Notes under the pieces: model-generated | The model's input: only the letters and a program-made list of their open reading frames with translations | Told to the model about the DNA's origin: nothing | The model's database searches: none | Translations under genes and position numbers: made by a program | Part shown: piece by piece, positions 1 to 8,435 of the stretch | Layout: each line of letters begins with the position of its first letter | Position numbering within the stretch: position 1 is the first letter of the stretch | Assembly: GCF_009728935.1 (NCBI RefSeq) | Contig: NZ_CP034235.1 | Coordinates: 1,712,001-1,776,000, forward strand | Source: Paenibacillus psychroresistens | Lineage (GTDB): Bacteria > Bacillota > Bacilli > Paenibacillales > NBRC-103111 | Length of the DNA stretch: 64,000 nucleotides | Direction of reading: 5' to 3'

Positions 1-2
1 AC

Positions 3-182
3 GTTACCATCTACAAAGCAATTATTGGTGAAGGTGCTGTAATTGAGGATGGAGTGATAATCGGCTACCCAACAGGCGATGAAATTACGGTCATCGGAGA
101 AAAAGCAATTATGGCTAACAAATTCGAAAAATCGACTAAAATGCTGCCGCAGTTTAACTTCAGGATGGGAGCTAGGTTATGA
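3..182 (+). CDS. C-terminal fragment of a sugar-phosphate nucleotidyltransferase (GlgC-like)
   Basis: The reading frame is open from the left edge and ends at a TGA that overlaps the next ATG (ATGA). About 59 residues are visible. They show hexapeptide-repeat character (AIIGEGAVIEDGVIIGYP), as in the left-handed beta-helix tail of glucose-1-phosphate adenylyltransferases and related nucleotidyltransferases, followed by a basic tail. The catalytic N-terminal domain lies outside the window, so the sugar and nucleotide cannot be named. The four-base overlap points to translational coupling with the phospholipase D-like gene. An alpha-amylase gene two genes downstream would fit a glucan role, but that is inference. 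Confidence 0.6.
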   Translation, partial: VTIYKAIIGEGAVIEDGVIIGYPTGDEITVIGEKAIMANKFEKSTKMLPQFNFRMGARL

Positions 183-1729
183 TTATTGACTTAATGAATT
201 ACATTATGGCAAAAGGTCCGCTTGGTATGATTATGGATCACGAGGAACCTTTATCCTTATCAATTACAGCTCTTTCAAACGATGAGGCGGTTATGAACTA
301 CCGCCAAGCGCTTGGAGGAGTTTTCTCTTTAGAAGCCGAAGTACAGAACATGCCAGGGATGAATCGAGAGCTTATGCAAGCTATCACCCGGTTGGCTAAT
401 GATGTTAATCAAGAGAGACTTAGAGTATTAACGCCAAAGACAACCTTTCAGAATCAAGTGGATGCTTATTTGAATGGACCTGATTGCTTAACTATGATAC
501 TAGATGAAATTCAGAAGGCAGAGCATTATATTCATTTATCCGTGATGCTTTACTTTAATGATCTGGCAGGTAACTTAATTACTGCGGCACTTCTCCAAGC
601 ACTGGCGCGAGGTGTAGAAGTGAGAGTTATGGTGGATTACGGGGTTACAGAGTTTGGATATAGCAAAAAACCTGGTGTAGGTGATTTTTCTCATCTAGCT
701 GATCAATTAAAAGCAGCAGGCGGGCAGGTTATCAATTGCTTTAATAGCTGCTACGAAAGCTTGGATTGGGAGAAGAAACGAGCGGAGCTACATTCACAAG
801 GGGTTTCAGAAGGTGTCTTGTTTCTTCAGGATCTAGTCCAGGCTGCCGTTCATAATGATCTAGATGTAATCAATCATCGAAAATTTATCGTCATCGACGG
901 AACAACTTCTATTATTGGAAGCTTGAATATCGGTGATCAGTATTTATATGACAATCCCGTTATTGTCCCTGGGGTCGATGACATTGAGAAAATAGAGTCC
1001 GCTGTCCCCTATGGCAAAGCTCAATGGCATGATGGCTGTTTCCGGATTCGTGGGGCATTTGCGCTGCCATTAAATCAATTATTTGCTTCACAATGGGTTA
1101 TTCTAAGCGATGAGGTGTTTGATCCTGAGGATGCGTTTTATAGCCCTGCAATCGATCAATCCTGTGGTAATGAAGCCTGTACCTTATTAGTGAGCTTTCC
1201 TGGAAATCCTGTAAACACGATTCGCCATTATTATGCTGATTTAATTACTTATGCAGCCGGTGAAGTTATCATCAGTAATCCATACATGTTGGATCCTGAA
1301 TTTTGGCAGGCACTGCAGGGTTTGAATGCAGCCCAGTCAAGTCGAATCACACTTTGCAATTCGATGATCATCAACGATCATCCGACGAATGAAGCTGCCG
1401 TGCGCTGCAATATGTATCAGCCTTTTGAGCAGGGAGTTGCCTTTTTTGACTACAGCAAGACCGGTAGATTCTCTCATTGGAAAGTGGCTTATGATAAAAA
1501 TTCCAGCTGTGTGTTCCACGGATCGTATAACTTGAATATACGTAGTGCATGCCATGATTTTGAAGCTGGTGTGTTAGTGAGAGGGCAGGATTTTGCCGAG
1601 AAGGTTAGGGAGCTTCTGCAAGTCGATTTGAAGCTATCCGAGCGAGTTGTAGATGGAAACGTTTTTCATAAATATCCATGGATCCACCCAAGTAATTATT
1701 TTAACGAAATGACTCGCTATTTTACTTGA
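179..1729 (+). CDS. Phospholipase D superfamily protein with two HKD motifs
   Basis: This 516-residue protein has two phosphodiesterase active-site motifs. The first is H233-x-K235-x4-D240 followed by GSLN, and the second is H433-x-K435-x3-D439 followed by GSYN. That is the bipartite layout of cardiolipin synthases and related phosphatidyltransferases or nucleases. In the family both histidines form one active site and act through a phosphohistidine intermediate. No N-terminal membrane anchors of the classical ClsA type are visible; the first 100 residues are soluble-looking. Its start overlaps the stop of the nucleotidyltransferase gene, so the two are probably co-translated. The substrate is unknown: phospholipid synthesis or transfer is possible, and so is another phosphodiester reaction. 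Confidence 0.8.
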   Translation: MIIDLMNYIMAKGPLGMIMDHEEPLSLSITALSNDEAVMNYRQALGGVFSLEAEVQNMPGMNRELMQAITRLANDVNQERLRVLTPKTTFQNQVDAYLNGPDCLTMILDEIQKAEHYIHLSVMLYFNDLAGNLITAALLQALARGVEVRVMVDYGVTEFGYSKKPGVGDFSHLADQLKAAGGQVINCFNSCYESLDWEKKRAELHSQGVSEGVLFLQDLVQAAVHNDLDVINHRKFIVIDGTTSIIGSLNIGDQYLYDNPVIVPGVDDIEKIESAVPYGKAQWHDGCFRIRGAFALPLNQLFASQWVILSDEVFDPEDAFYSPAIDQSCGNEACTLLVSFPGNPVNTIRHYYADLITYAAGEVIISNPYMLDPEFWQALQGLNAAQSSRITLCNSMIINDHPTNEAAVRCNMYQPFEQGVAFFDYSKTGRFSHWKVAYDKNSSCVFHGSYNLNIRSACHDFEAGVLVRGQDFAEKVRELLQVDLKLSERVVDGNVFHKYPWIHPSNYFNEMTRYFT

Positions 1730-1806
1730 TACCTGTTTCAATCTCCTGAAAATGGTTTATACCATTAATAATTAGGTCACCCAATTCGAGAAGGATGGTG
1801 TTCACA

Positions 1807-1959
1807 ATGGAAGGTAAAGAAATGGAAAAGTTTATGGTATGGTTAGGGAATAATAAAAGAAGTAATGCAAAGCTGCACACGTTAGTAATGGACTTTCTTA
1901 AGATGGAGAAAAAAAGTGAAGATGAGCTAGTTGAGTGGGGAATAGTCAAAGCGCAATAA
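1807..1959 (+). CDS. Small hypothetical protein (50 aa)
   Basis: A 50-residue reading frame, rich in Lys, Glu and Met, sits in the gap between the phospholipase D-like gene and the amylase. An AAGGA sequence lies about 11 bases upstream of its ATG. The product has no membrane segment and looks like a short helical protein (MEGKEMEKFMVWLGNN at its start). It is preceded by an AT-rich stretch that could hold a promoter. No family was recognised. Its same-strand position 53 bases before the amylase ATG allows co-transcription with that gene. Confidence 0.45.
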   Translation: MEGKEMEKFMVWLGNNKRSNAKLHTLVMDFLKMEKKSEDELVEWGIVKAQ

Positions 1960-2012
1960 TAGGACGGTATTACATAGAGATAAAGATTAACATTTAGGGG
2001 AGAGCGGCAGAT

Positions 2013-3476
2013 ATGGAACGAAATCATACGATGATGCAGTTTTTTGAATGGCATGTAGAATCAGACGGCAATCACTGGAATCGACTGAGAGAGCTAGCAC
2101 CGGAATTGAAAAAAAGAGGTGTTGATGCGATCTGGATCCCCCCCGTAACAAAAGCGCAATCCGCCCAGGATACGGGGTATGGGGTCTATGATCATTATGA
2201 TTTAGGTGAATTTGATCAAAAAGGCACGATTCGTACTAAGTATGGGACCAAACAACAACTGCAGGAAGCGATCCAAGCCTGTCAGGACAATGGTTTGGTT
2301 GTTTATGTGGATTTGGTGATGAATCATAAAGCAGGCGCCGATGAAACGGAGGTTTTTCAGGTTGTTGAGGTGGATCGTGAGGATCGGCTCAAGGTGCTTT
2401 CGGAGCCGTTCGATATTGAAGGCTGGACTAAGTTTACACACCCAGGTCGTGGTGATAAGTATTCCTCCTTTAAATGGAATTTTGGGCATTTTAATGGTAC
2501 GGACTATGACGCAAAAACAAATAAAACGGGTATTTTTCGGATTGTTGGTGAGAATAAGGCTTGGAACGATCGGGTAGATGATGGGTTTGGTAATTATGAT
2601 TATTTGATGTTCGCAAATTTGGATTATAATCATCCAGAAGTGATTCGGGAAATGCTAGACTGGGGTAAATGGTTGGCAGAAACTACACATTGCAATGGGT
2701 ATCGTTTAGATGCCATTAAACATATCGATTATGATTTTGTACGGGAGTTCGTAGATCAGGTTAAAGCTGAGCGTGGGGATGAATTCTTCATCGTAGGCGA
2801 ATATTGGAATTCAGATCCAGGTGCCTGCCAAGAATTTCTCGAAATAGTCGAGCATAAGCTTTCTTTGTTTGATGTCACGCTTCATTATCAAATGCATGCA
2901 GCTTCGCAAGTGGGCAAAGATTTTGATATGCAGACGATTTTTGATCATTCTTTAGTTAGCTCAAACCCACGCAATGCAGTTACTTTTGTCGATAATCACG
3001 ATTCGCAGCCAAACGAAGCATTGGAATCATGGATTGACGATTGGTTTAAACAAATTGCTTATGCCCTTATTTTGTTGCGTGAAGGTGGCTACCCTTGTGT
3101 GTTTTATGGAGATTATTTTCAAATAGGTGGCGAAGAGGTCATTGAAGGAAAGAAAGAGGCGATAGATCCTTTACTGTATGCTCGTTACCATAAAGCCTAT
3201 GGGGAGCAAGAGGACTATATCGATCATCCCCATATAATTGGCTGGGTTCGTCGTGGTGCTGAGGAGATCGAACGCTCAGGCTGTGCGGTGGTTATTTCCA
3301 ACGATGAAGCTGGCGATAAGCGGATGTTTGTTGGAGCGCAGCGGGCAGGTGAGGTTTGGACGGACTTAACGAATACGAGAGATGAGCATATAGTAATTGA
3401 AGAGGATGGCTTCGCCGTCTTTCCGGTAAATGGTGGCAGTGTTTCTGTTTGGGCGTTACCTGAATTTGATTTGTGA
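2013..3476 (+). CDS. Alpha-amylase, GH13 family, cytoplasmic type
   Basis: The 487-residue protein starts MERNHTMMQFFEWH, the typical opening of the liquefying, Bacillus-type GH13_5 alpha-amylases, but it has no signal peptide, so it should act in the cytoplasm. The four classic regions are visible: DLVMNH near 100, GYRLDAIKHID with nucleophile D233, VGEYW with acid/base E263, and FVDNHD with the transition-state stabiliser D330. A C-terminal beta domain follows. It would hydrolyse internal alpha-1,4 bonds of glycogen, starch dextrins or imported maltodextrins. The start is supported by AGGGGAG about 10 bases upstream. An intracellular amylase near a GlgC-like gene hints at glycogen turnover. 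Confidence 0.9.
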   Translation: MERNHTMMQFFEWHVESDGNHWNRLRELAPELKKRGVDAIWIPPVTKAQSAQDTGYGVYDHYDLGEFDQKGTIRTKYGTKQQLQEAIQACQDNGLVVYVDLVMNHKAGADETEVFQVVEVDREDRLKVLSEPFDIEGWTKFTHPGRGDKYSSFKWNFGHFNGTDYDAKTNKTGIFRIVGENKAWNDRVDDGFGNYDYLMFANLDYNHPEVIREMLDWGKWLAETTHCNGYRLDAIKHIDYDFVREFVDQVKAERGDEFFIVGEYWNSDPGACQEFLEIVEHKLSLFDVTLHYQMHAASQVGKDFDMQTIFDHSLVSSNPRNAVTFVDNHDSQPNEALESWIDDWFKQIAYALILLREGGYPCVFYGDYFQIGGEEVIEGKKEAIDPLLYARYHKAYGEQEDYIDHPHIIGWVRRGAEEIERSGCAVVISNDEAGDKRMFVGAQRAGEVWTDLTNTRDEHIVIEEDGFAVFPVNGGSVSVWALPEFDL

Positions 3477-3572
3477 AAAAAGGATGATGTGGAGGCTTAT
3501 TCTTCTTTTTCATCCATCCCTTGCATAGGCTAAGAAAGTAGAAAAAACGCCTAAGCACGGGAGTGGACGGCA

Positions 3573-4346
3573 ATGGCTCGTAGAAGATGGCACAGTAGAG
3601 GAACACGCACGATTAGTCGTAAAAAGCTCATTTTCTTTTTCTTTTTGATCGTGATGTTGTTTTCCTTACAAGCTTTTATTTTTATTGAGCGTAATTTAAA
3701 AGACCCCTTAATGAACCTCGCCAAAATTCGTGTTAAACAAATAGCTACACAATCGATTAATAAAGGAATTTCTGATCAAATCTCGCATGGAACTAACTTT
3801 GAAAAGCTGATTGACTGGAAAATGGATAAAAACGATAAGATTTCGGGATTCATGCTGAACTATGCCGAACATATGAAAATCACTTCCAGTACCATTGATA
3901 CCGTGCAAAAGCTGTTGGATAATCTAAAAAGCTCGAAGGAGCATATTCCACTTGGTCAAGCGATGAATAGCGTGATTTTGGCGTCTTTTGGACCTGATAT
4001 TCCTGTCAGGCTTGTTCCAGCGGGTGCAGTTAAAGTGGATTTGAATACGCGTGTGCAGAATGCGGGCATCAATATGATTCTGGTTGAGGTTTTTATTCAC
4101 ATTACAGCTGAGGTAACGATTATTATTCCGTTTGATTCGGATCCCGAGATCGTAGAGACGGAAATTCCGATCTCTTATGTGCTTGTAGTTGGCGATACTC
4201 CGATGTATTATGTAGATGGAAAGGGTAATCCAGTCGGTAATTCTGGAGCGCTGCCTCCGGGCATCAACTTACCTAATTTGAAAATGGCCCCAACTGCAGA
4301 AAGTTCTATACAAGCGCCGTCGCTGCAAGTCGAGGATATTGAATAG
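3573..4346 (+). CDS. yunB: Sporulation protein YunB
   Basis: The 257-residue protein has a basic N-terminus, one membrane segment at about residues 18-36 (LIFFFFLIVMLFSLQAFIFI) and a long extracytoplasmic part with the motifs LGQAMNSVILASFGP and ITAEVTIIIPF that I recognise from YunB. In Bacillus subtilis yunB belongs to the mother-cell sigma-E regulon and is needed for normal spore formation; its biochemical role is unclear. A Gly/Pro-rich tail follows residue 220. It lies about 50 bases upstream of larC2 on the same strand. In B. subtilis yunB also sits in the yun/yut neighbourhood, which agrees with YutD being found 4 kb away here. Confidence 0.85.
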   Translation: MARRRWHSRGTRTISRKKLIFFFFLIVMLFSLQAFIFIERNLKDPLMNLAKIRVKQIATQSINKGISDQISHGTNFEKLIDWKMDKNDKISGFMLNYAEHMKITSSTIDTVQKLLDNLKSSKEHIPLGQAMNSVILASFGPDIPVRLVPAGAVKVDLNTRVQNAGINMILVEVFIHITAEVTIIIPFDSDPEIVETEIPISYVLVVGDTPMYYVDGKGNPVGNSGALPPGINLPNLKMAPTAESSIQAPSLQVEDIE

Positions 4347-4398
4347 ACATAGTAGAAAAATAAATTAAAAGATACCTTTAGTAAGGTGAGGCCCAAAG

Positions 4399-4884
4399 AT
4401 GACATTCGATCACGCGGACGAACACTTGGATGATCAAATGATTATGATCCAAGCGAATATTGATGACATGAATCCAGAGCATTGTACTTATGTAATGGAT
4501 TTATTATTTGAGCAAGGTGCAAACGACGTAATCTGGATTCCGATTATCATGAAAAAAGGCCGACCAGGCTTGCAGCTGCAGGTGCTGACAGATCATGCTT
4601 TGTTGGAGAAGCTAGAAACGATTATATTCCGTGAGACAACGACACTGGGGCTGCGTTATTTCGCGACTACTGTCCATCGCTTGGCTCGAGCTTTCGTAAA
4701 GGTGCAGACTCAATGGGGTGAAATGACAGTCAAAACAGGCTATCATGCTGGTGAGCTAGTTCAATATGCACCGGAGTTTAAAGAATGCGAGCAGGTGGCT
4801 AAGCTGCAGCAAATTCCGCTTAAACAAGTCTATGACGAAGTTCGTTTGCAGTTTACTTTGATACATGTACCCAGTGATACTTAA
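4399..4884 (+). CDS. larC2: LarC2: C-terminal domain of the nickel-pincer cofactor nickel-insertion enzyme
   Basis: This 161-residue protein matches the C-terminal half of LarC (DUF111). Visible are IQANIDDMNPEHCTYVMDLL, the block MKKGRPGLQLQVL and the stretch LGLRYFATTVHR. LarC is the CTP-dependent cyclometallase that inserts nickel into the pincer nucleotide cofactor of lactate racemase-type enzymes. In Lactobacillus plantarum larC1 and larC2 are adjacent and joined by ribosomal frameshifting. Here larC2 stands alone on the plus strand, about 1.2 kb from larC1, which lies on the minus strand; a frameshift fusion is therefore impossible. The start follows AAGGTGAGG about 10 bases upstream. 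The fold and key residues look intact, so a two-polypeptide LarC is likely. Confidence 0.85.
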   Translation: MTFDHADEHLDDQMIMIQANIDDMNPEHCTYVMDLLFEQGANDVIWIPIIMKKGRPGLQLQVLTDHALLEKLETIIFRETTTLGLRYFATTVHRLARAFVKVQTQWGEMTVKTGYHAGELVQYAPEFKECEQVAKLQQIPLKQVYDEVRLQFTLIHVPSDT

Positions 4885-5292
4885 ATTGCTTCTTGGCTAG
4901 AGCCTCTTATCTCCTTTGGTTGGACTTAAGGGGCTTTTGGTTGTCTTAATTCTTATATAGTTACTGCTCAACCACCCACCTCAAGCACCCCCTCCCATTT
5001 ACCTAAGCACCTCCCTATTTACCTCATGCTCAGTTGATAAGTAACCAAATTCTTTGTAAGTTTACTTCTCGATCTCGTTGAGGAACGTAGATGTCTTATT
5101 TGCTTGGAAAATGGCTTGTTCGGGTAGGGGAGGGAACGTCAGTGCGCTATTCATGTGATAATGAGGGTAATTAGCCTTAAAAAAGCAAAAATGAATAAAA
5201 TAGCACACTGACGTTCCGTAATATAGTTAAAAGGCAATAAAACGATCAAATAGCGCACTGACGTTCCGATTGAGCTAAATATATTGAATTTC
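4885..5292. other. Gene-free stretch between convergent larC2 and the next minus-strand gene
   Basis: No credible reading frame is seen. The first part holds a weak hairpin with arms AGCCTCTTA... and ...TAAGGGGCTTT (about 4901-4936), which could end larC2 transcription. Pyrimidine-rich sequence follows, and then the three 19-base repeats described separately. Confidence 0.5.
5133..5267. repeat. Three copies of a 19-bp intergenic repeat, one inverted
   Basis: Copy 1 (5133-5151) reads GGAACGTCAGTGCGCTATT. Copy 2 (5199-5217) is its reverse complement with one change, AATAGCACACTGACGTTCC. Copy 3 (5249-5267) is the exact reverse complement, AATAGCGCACTGACGTTCC. Copies 1 and 2 can pair as stem arms around a 47-base loop, and copies 2 and 3 are direct repeats 50 bases apart. 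The AT-rich sequence between them is not repeated. This may be a REP-like intergenic element, an mRNA-end structure or a protein-binding array; the function is unknown. Confidence 0.75.
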
Positions 5293-5937
5293 TCATAATC
5301 TCACTTGGTAAGTACGGCTTCGTGCTTGACCATTCACAACACAAAGCAGATTCAGTTCGACAAGTTGATGCAAGATAATTCTCGCATATCTTGTACTGAT
5401 TTTAAGGTGAGAAGAGAGGTCCAGTGGAGTAAATGGACGGAAAATTCTTCGTGCAAAACGCAATGTCTCGCTTTCTAGCCATGATAGTTCAACGGGGACA
5501 GGCATTGATGCAAACCTTCCGATAAAAGAGAGAATAAGCTGTTGGCATAGTTTTGGTGATTCTGTGATCGATAGATAGGCAATTGGCATGACTAGCCATC
5601 CATCGAGTGCAAGATGGCTATGCCGCATGCAAAGATCCTTGAATCTCCAAGCTTCAATATCCCTTGCATGAGAGCCATAGCCTTGGATCTCAATTGCTCC
5701 TTTACTATCTTCAGGTCTGAAGGCAAAATCCAAATAACGATATCCATTTGAAAAGTCACGAACCTCCCATTCAGGATAGAGGCCATTGAAATGACCTACA
5801 GCTGGAAACCAGGCAGAACGCAAAAACTCTGTCTCGCCGAATCCAAGCCCTTTCTCTAAACGTTCCTTGCGTCTACCATTTGTTTCTAAATTAACCTGTT
5901 TGTGCATGAACTCATCCAAGTGCTGCTCAAATCTCAT
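5293..5937 (-). CDS. Uncharacterised protein, possible PD-(D/E)XK fold plus winged helix
   Basis: This 214-residue protein was not firmly recognised. Residues about 45-135 contain YLDFAF, then KGAIEIQGYGSHARD and DGWLVMPIAY. The spacing of the Asp and the E-x-Q pair resembles nuclease-like domains of the PD-(D/E)XK or DUF559/Vsr kind. Residues about 160-214 (FTPLDLSSHLKISTRYARIIL) look like a small winged helix with an arginine-rich tail. A DNA-binding or DNA-repair role is an inference from these two parts. It has its own AGGGA-type site just before the ATG, and downstream lies the repeat cluster. It could also be only a nuclease-derived transcription factor. Confidence 0.55.
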   Translation of the reverse strand: MRFEQHLDEFMHKQVNLETNGRRKERLEKGLGFGETEFLRSAWFPAVGHFNGLYPEWEVRDFSNGYRYLDFAFRPEDSKGAIEIQGYGSHARDIEAWRFKDLCMRHSHLALDGWLVMPIAYLSITESPKLCQQLILSFIGRFASMPVPVELSWLESETLRFARRIFRPFTPLDLSSHLKISTRYARIILHQLVELNLLCVVNGQARSRTYQVRL

Positions 5938-5964
5938 AATTCTATTCCCTCCATTTTGTCCAAT

Positions 5965-6027
5965 AAAAAAGCCGCTCTACTCCTGATGTAACCAGAAATA
6001 TACTGGTACAACATAGAGTAGAGCGGC
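5965..6027 (-). terminator. Rho-independent terminator after larBC1
   Basis: A 12-base stem, GCCGCTCTACTC (5971-5982) with GAGTAGAGCGGC (6016-6027), encloses a 33-base loop that holds a small inner hairpin (CCAG...CTGG). On the minus strand the stem is followed by a run of six T. It lies about 50 bases past the larC1 stop. Confidence 0.8.
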
Positions 6028-6079
6028 GAATTCTTTTCGACCGATTTTAGCTAGATTATAACGTGGAATACATTTCTGG

Positions 6080-7153
6080 CTAGTGCTTAATTGGTGCTTG
6101 CTGGACAGATTTTGTCTCATCGTGTTTGTGTGGGTGTGTATGTTTTTCAACACTTGGAGTATGTGTATGCTCATGATTATGATTGTGTTTATCATCGTGA
6201 CTATGCTCATGTGTATGTTCATGATTATGATCATGCTTATGCTCGTGCGAATGACCATGCTCGTGTTCATGAGTATGCCCATGCTCATGCGAATGCTCAT
6301 GAGTGTGTTCATGTTTATGCTCATGAGTATGCTCATCATTGTGCGGATGATGGTGGTGCTCATGATGCTGATGATCATGAGCTTGAATGAGCTCGGGCTG
6401 AACCTGCCAATCCACAGCATTAGCTTCTGTATTCCCAATGACAACCCGAAGTACATTGGGTTGGTTTGGTAAATCTCGCGTGCCTGCTCCGTATCCAATT
6501 GATTCGATAATCATAGGAGGTAGGCTGGCTGAAAAATGATCTACTGTACCAGAGATTATTCCAGCTCCCGTAGGTGTTGTCATTTCTAGCTTGTACGGGG
6601 TTTGTGCAATGGGTAAGCCGCGCATCATTTCCAAAGTAGCAGGAGCGGGTACAGGATAGATTCCGTGATCGCAATTTACTGTGCCTGATCCTAATGGAAC
6701 TGGTGACGATAGAATGCGATCAACGGCTAATGAATCAATCGCAAGAGCTACTCCGATAACGTCAACAATCGAATCAATAGCTCCAACCTCATGGAAATGT
6801 ACTTTCTCCACAGGAATACCATGTATCTTCGCTTCAGCAATCGCGATTTTCTCAAAAATAGCAAGGCTCAGCGCTGTAGCGCGTGGACTAAAGCCAGCAC
6901 CAACAATCGCTTCAACAATTTCTGAGTAATGGCGGTGATGCTGTGGCATAACGTTGGGGTCAAGGATGACATCCATTTTCATCGCAGAAATACCGCGTTT
7001 GTTGACTCTTTTCCAGCTTAGTGAAAAAGGCTCGATTTTTATTTTGGCAAGCTCCGTTTCAATATAACTTACGTCTGCACCAGCATCTACAAGTGCCGCT
7101 AAAGACATATCGCCGCTGATGCCTGAAAAACAATCAAAGTAAAGGATTCTCAT
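6080..7153 (-). CDS. larC1: LarC1: N-terminal domain of the nickel-insertion enzyme, with a long His-rich tail
   Basis: The 357-residue protein opens with MRILYFDCFSGISGDM and carries VHFHEVGAIDSIVDVIG, both characteristic of the LarC N-terminal half. Residues 1 to about 255 are the family domain. From about residue 260 to the end there are roughly 95 residues dominated by His alternating with Glu, Asp and Asn (HEHTHEHSHEHGH type). Such tails bind or store nickel in several nickel chaperones, so nickel loading is a reasonable inference. The C-terminal LarC2 half is missing here and is encoded separately at 4399-4884. The gene starts 4 bases after the larB stop, so the two are co-transcribed. 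No larA or larE is in the window. Confidence 0.9.
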   Translation of the reverse strand: MRILYFDCFSGISGDMSLAALVDAGADVSYIETELAKIKIEPFSLSWKRVNKRGISAMKMDVILDPNVMPQHHRHYSEIVEAIVGAGFSPRATALSLAIFEKIAIAEAKIHGIPVEKVHFHEVGAIDSIVDVIGVALAIDSLAVDRILSSPVPLGSGTVNCDHGIYPVPAPATLEMMRGLPIAQTPYKLEMTTPTGAGIISGTVDHFSASLPPMIIESIGYGAGTRDLPNQPNVLRVVIGNTEANAVDWQVQPELIQAHDHQHHEHHHHPHNDEHTHEHKHEHTHEHSHEHGHTHEHEHGHSHEHKHDHNHEHTHEHSHDDKHNHNHEHTHTPSVEKHTHPHKHDETKSVQQAPIKH

Positions 7154-7157
7154 GGAT

Positions 7158-7934
7158 TCACAACCTTTTTTCAGTGTTCTGATGGATTAATGCTGCATTA
7201 TAGCCTGCGCCAAAGCCGTTATCGATATTTACGACAGATACGCCAGGCGAGCAAGAGTTAAGCATAGCAAGCAGAGCAGCCATCCCATTGAAGCTTGCAC
7301 CATAACCGATGCTAGTGGGGACAGCAATAATAGGTTTGGCAACTAATCCGCCAACTACACTAGCTAATGCGCCTTCCATGCCTGCTACAACAACGATTAC
7401 GTTCGCACCGCGAATGATAGGAAGCCGATTGAACAAGCGATGAATCCCTGCGACACCTACATCATAAATTCTTTCAACATGGCTGCCCATGCATTCTGCA
7501 GTTATAGCGGCCTCTTCAGCAACGGGTAAATCAGAGGTGCCTGCACATAATACAGCAATATAACCTTCATATACGTGTAAAATAGGCTTTCTAAACCAGG
7601 TTATCACTCGGGCTGTAGGGTGATAGGTTACGCTCGGAATTGCCGCAACAATAACTTCTGCCTTTTGGGCATCTATTCTTGTAGCCTGAACACGATCGGT
7701 ATGCTGCATAAGTTTATTTATTATGGCAATGATTTGCTCGACCGTCTTACTCTCCCCATAAATAACCTCAGGAAAGCCTGTCCGCTTTTCACGTTCAAGG
7801 TCAAGATTGGCAAAACCTAAATCACCTGCGGATTCATTCGATCTGGTTAAATGATCCTTCAGTTGGTTTTGTGCTGCTTGTATATCTAGCTCTCCAGCTT
7901 GTACTTGTTTTAAAATTTGCTCGATTTCCATCAT
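7158..7934 (-). CDS. larB: LarB: pyridinium-3,5-biscarboxylic acid mononucleotide synthase
   Basis: LarB carboxylates and hydrolyses nicotinate adenine dinucleotide, the first step of nickel-pincer cofactor synthesis. The C-terminal half, related to AIR carboxylase (PurE), is plain: [40 protein letters not shown] and [13 protein letters not shown]. The N-terminal part has the family helices ([14 protein letters not shown]). I place the start at the ATG at 7934, preceded by AGGTGA about 10 bases upstream; the frame also extends to an ATG at 7961 that has no visible ribosome binding site. It is the first gene of the larB-larC1 unit. The cofactor's user enzyme, a LarA homologue, must be encoded elsewhere. 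Confidence 0.9.
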   Translation of the reverse strand: MMEIEQILKQVQAGELDIQAAQNQLKDHLTRSNESAGDLGFANLDLEREKRTGFPEVIYGESKTVEQIIAIINKLMQHTDRVQATRIDAQKAEVIVAAIPSVTYHPTARVITWFRKPILHVYEGYIAVLCAGTSDLPVAEEAAITAECMGSHVERIYDVGVAGIHRLFNRLPIIRGANVIVVVAGMEGALASVVGGLVAKPIIAVPTSIGYGASFNGMAALLAMLNSCSPGVSVVNIDNGFGAGYNAALIHQNTEKRL

Positions 7935-8102
7935 TGCAGGTTGATCACCTGACCTTTCCATATGTCATCTACAGCTTCAGTGTATCATATTTATTTGCAA
8001 ATTTCAGGCAGTATGGTATAGGAGTGGAATCTTGTCTCATTCATGATATAATATAGTCTATGTAAACGCAGCATATGCTTTTTCCATAGGGGGGAGAACA
8101 CA

Positions 8103-8402
8103 ATGTATTTTATCGGTGGGAATAATTATGAGCTTGTACATGATAATAAGAATGGCTGGAATGTAGAGGTATTCAAGGAGCGCTACAGTGAAGTGCTTGA
8201 AAGATATGATTATATCGTCGGCGACTGGGGTTATAACCAGCTTCGACTTCGTGGTTTTTTTAAAGATAACAACGCCAAGGGCAGCAAAGAGTTCTCGATT
8301 GCAAACTTTCAGGATTATTTAAGTGAGTATTGTAATTTTGGCTGCGCGTACTTTGTGATTGAGAAGACAGGCGAAAAAAACCCGCTGGACCAGCAGGTCT
8401 AA
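8103..8402 (+). CDS. yutD: YutD family protein
   Basis: A 99-residue protein with the YutD (DUF1027) pattern: an N-terminal NYELVHDNKNGWNVEVFKER, then RYDYIVGDWGYNQLRLRGFF and a C-terminal segment with CNFGCAYFVIEK. The family is conserved in Bacillales and lactobacilli and has no proven function. A strong AGGGGGGAG site lies 7 bases before the ATG. The gene is divergent from larB across a 170-base gap that contains a TATAAT-like box at about 8048. Cys residues near the C-terminus may matter for stability or metal binding, but that is not established. Confidence 0.85.
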   Translation: MYFIGGNNYELVHDNKNGWNVEVFKERYSEVLERYDYIVGDWGYNQLRLRGFFKDNNAKGSKEFSIANFQDYLSEYCNFGCAYFVIEKTGEKNPLDQQV

Positions 8403-8435
8403 TCACTAACAGTTCTTATAAATAAAAGTGATATT

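Noticed and set aside
5133..5267. CRISPR array
   Set aside because: Only three repeats, one inverted, with unequal spacing and no cas genes.
6083..6472. Plus-strand frames opposite the His-rich tail of LarC1 (Met/Val/Ile-rich, looking like a membrane protein)
   Set aside because: They are antisense products of the repeated His/Glu codons, without a ribosome binding site.
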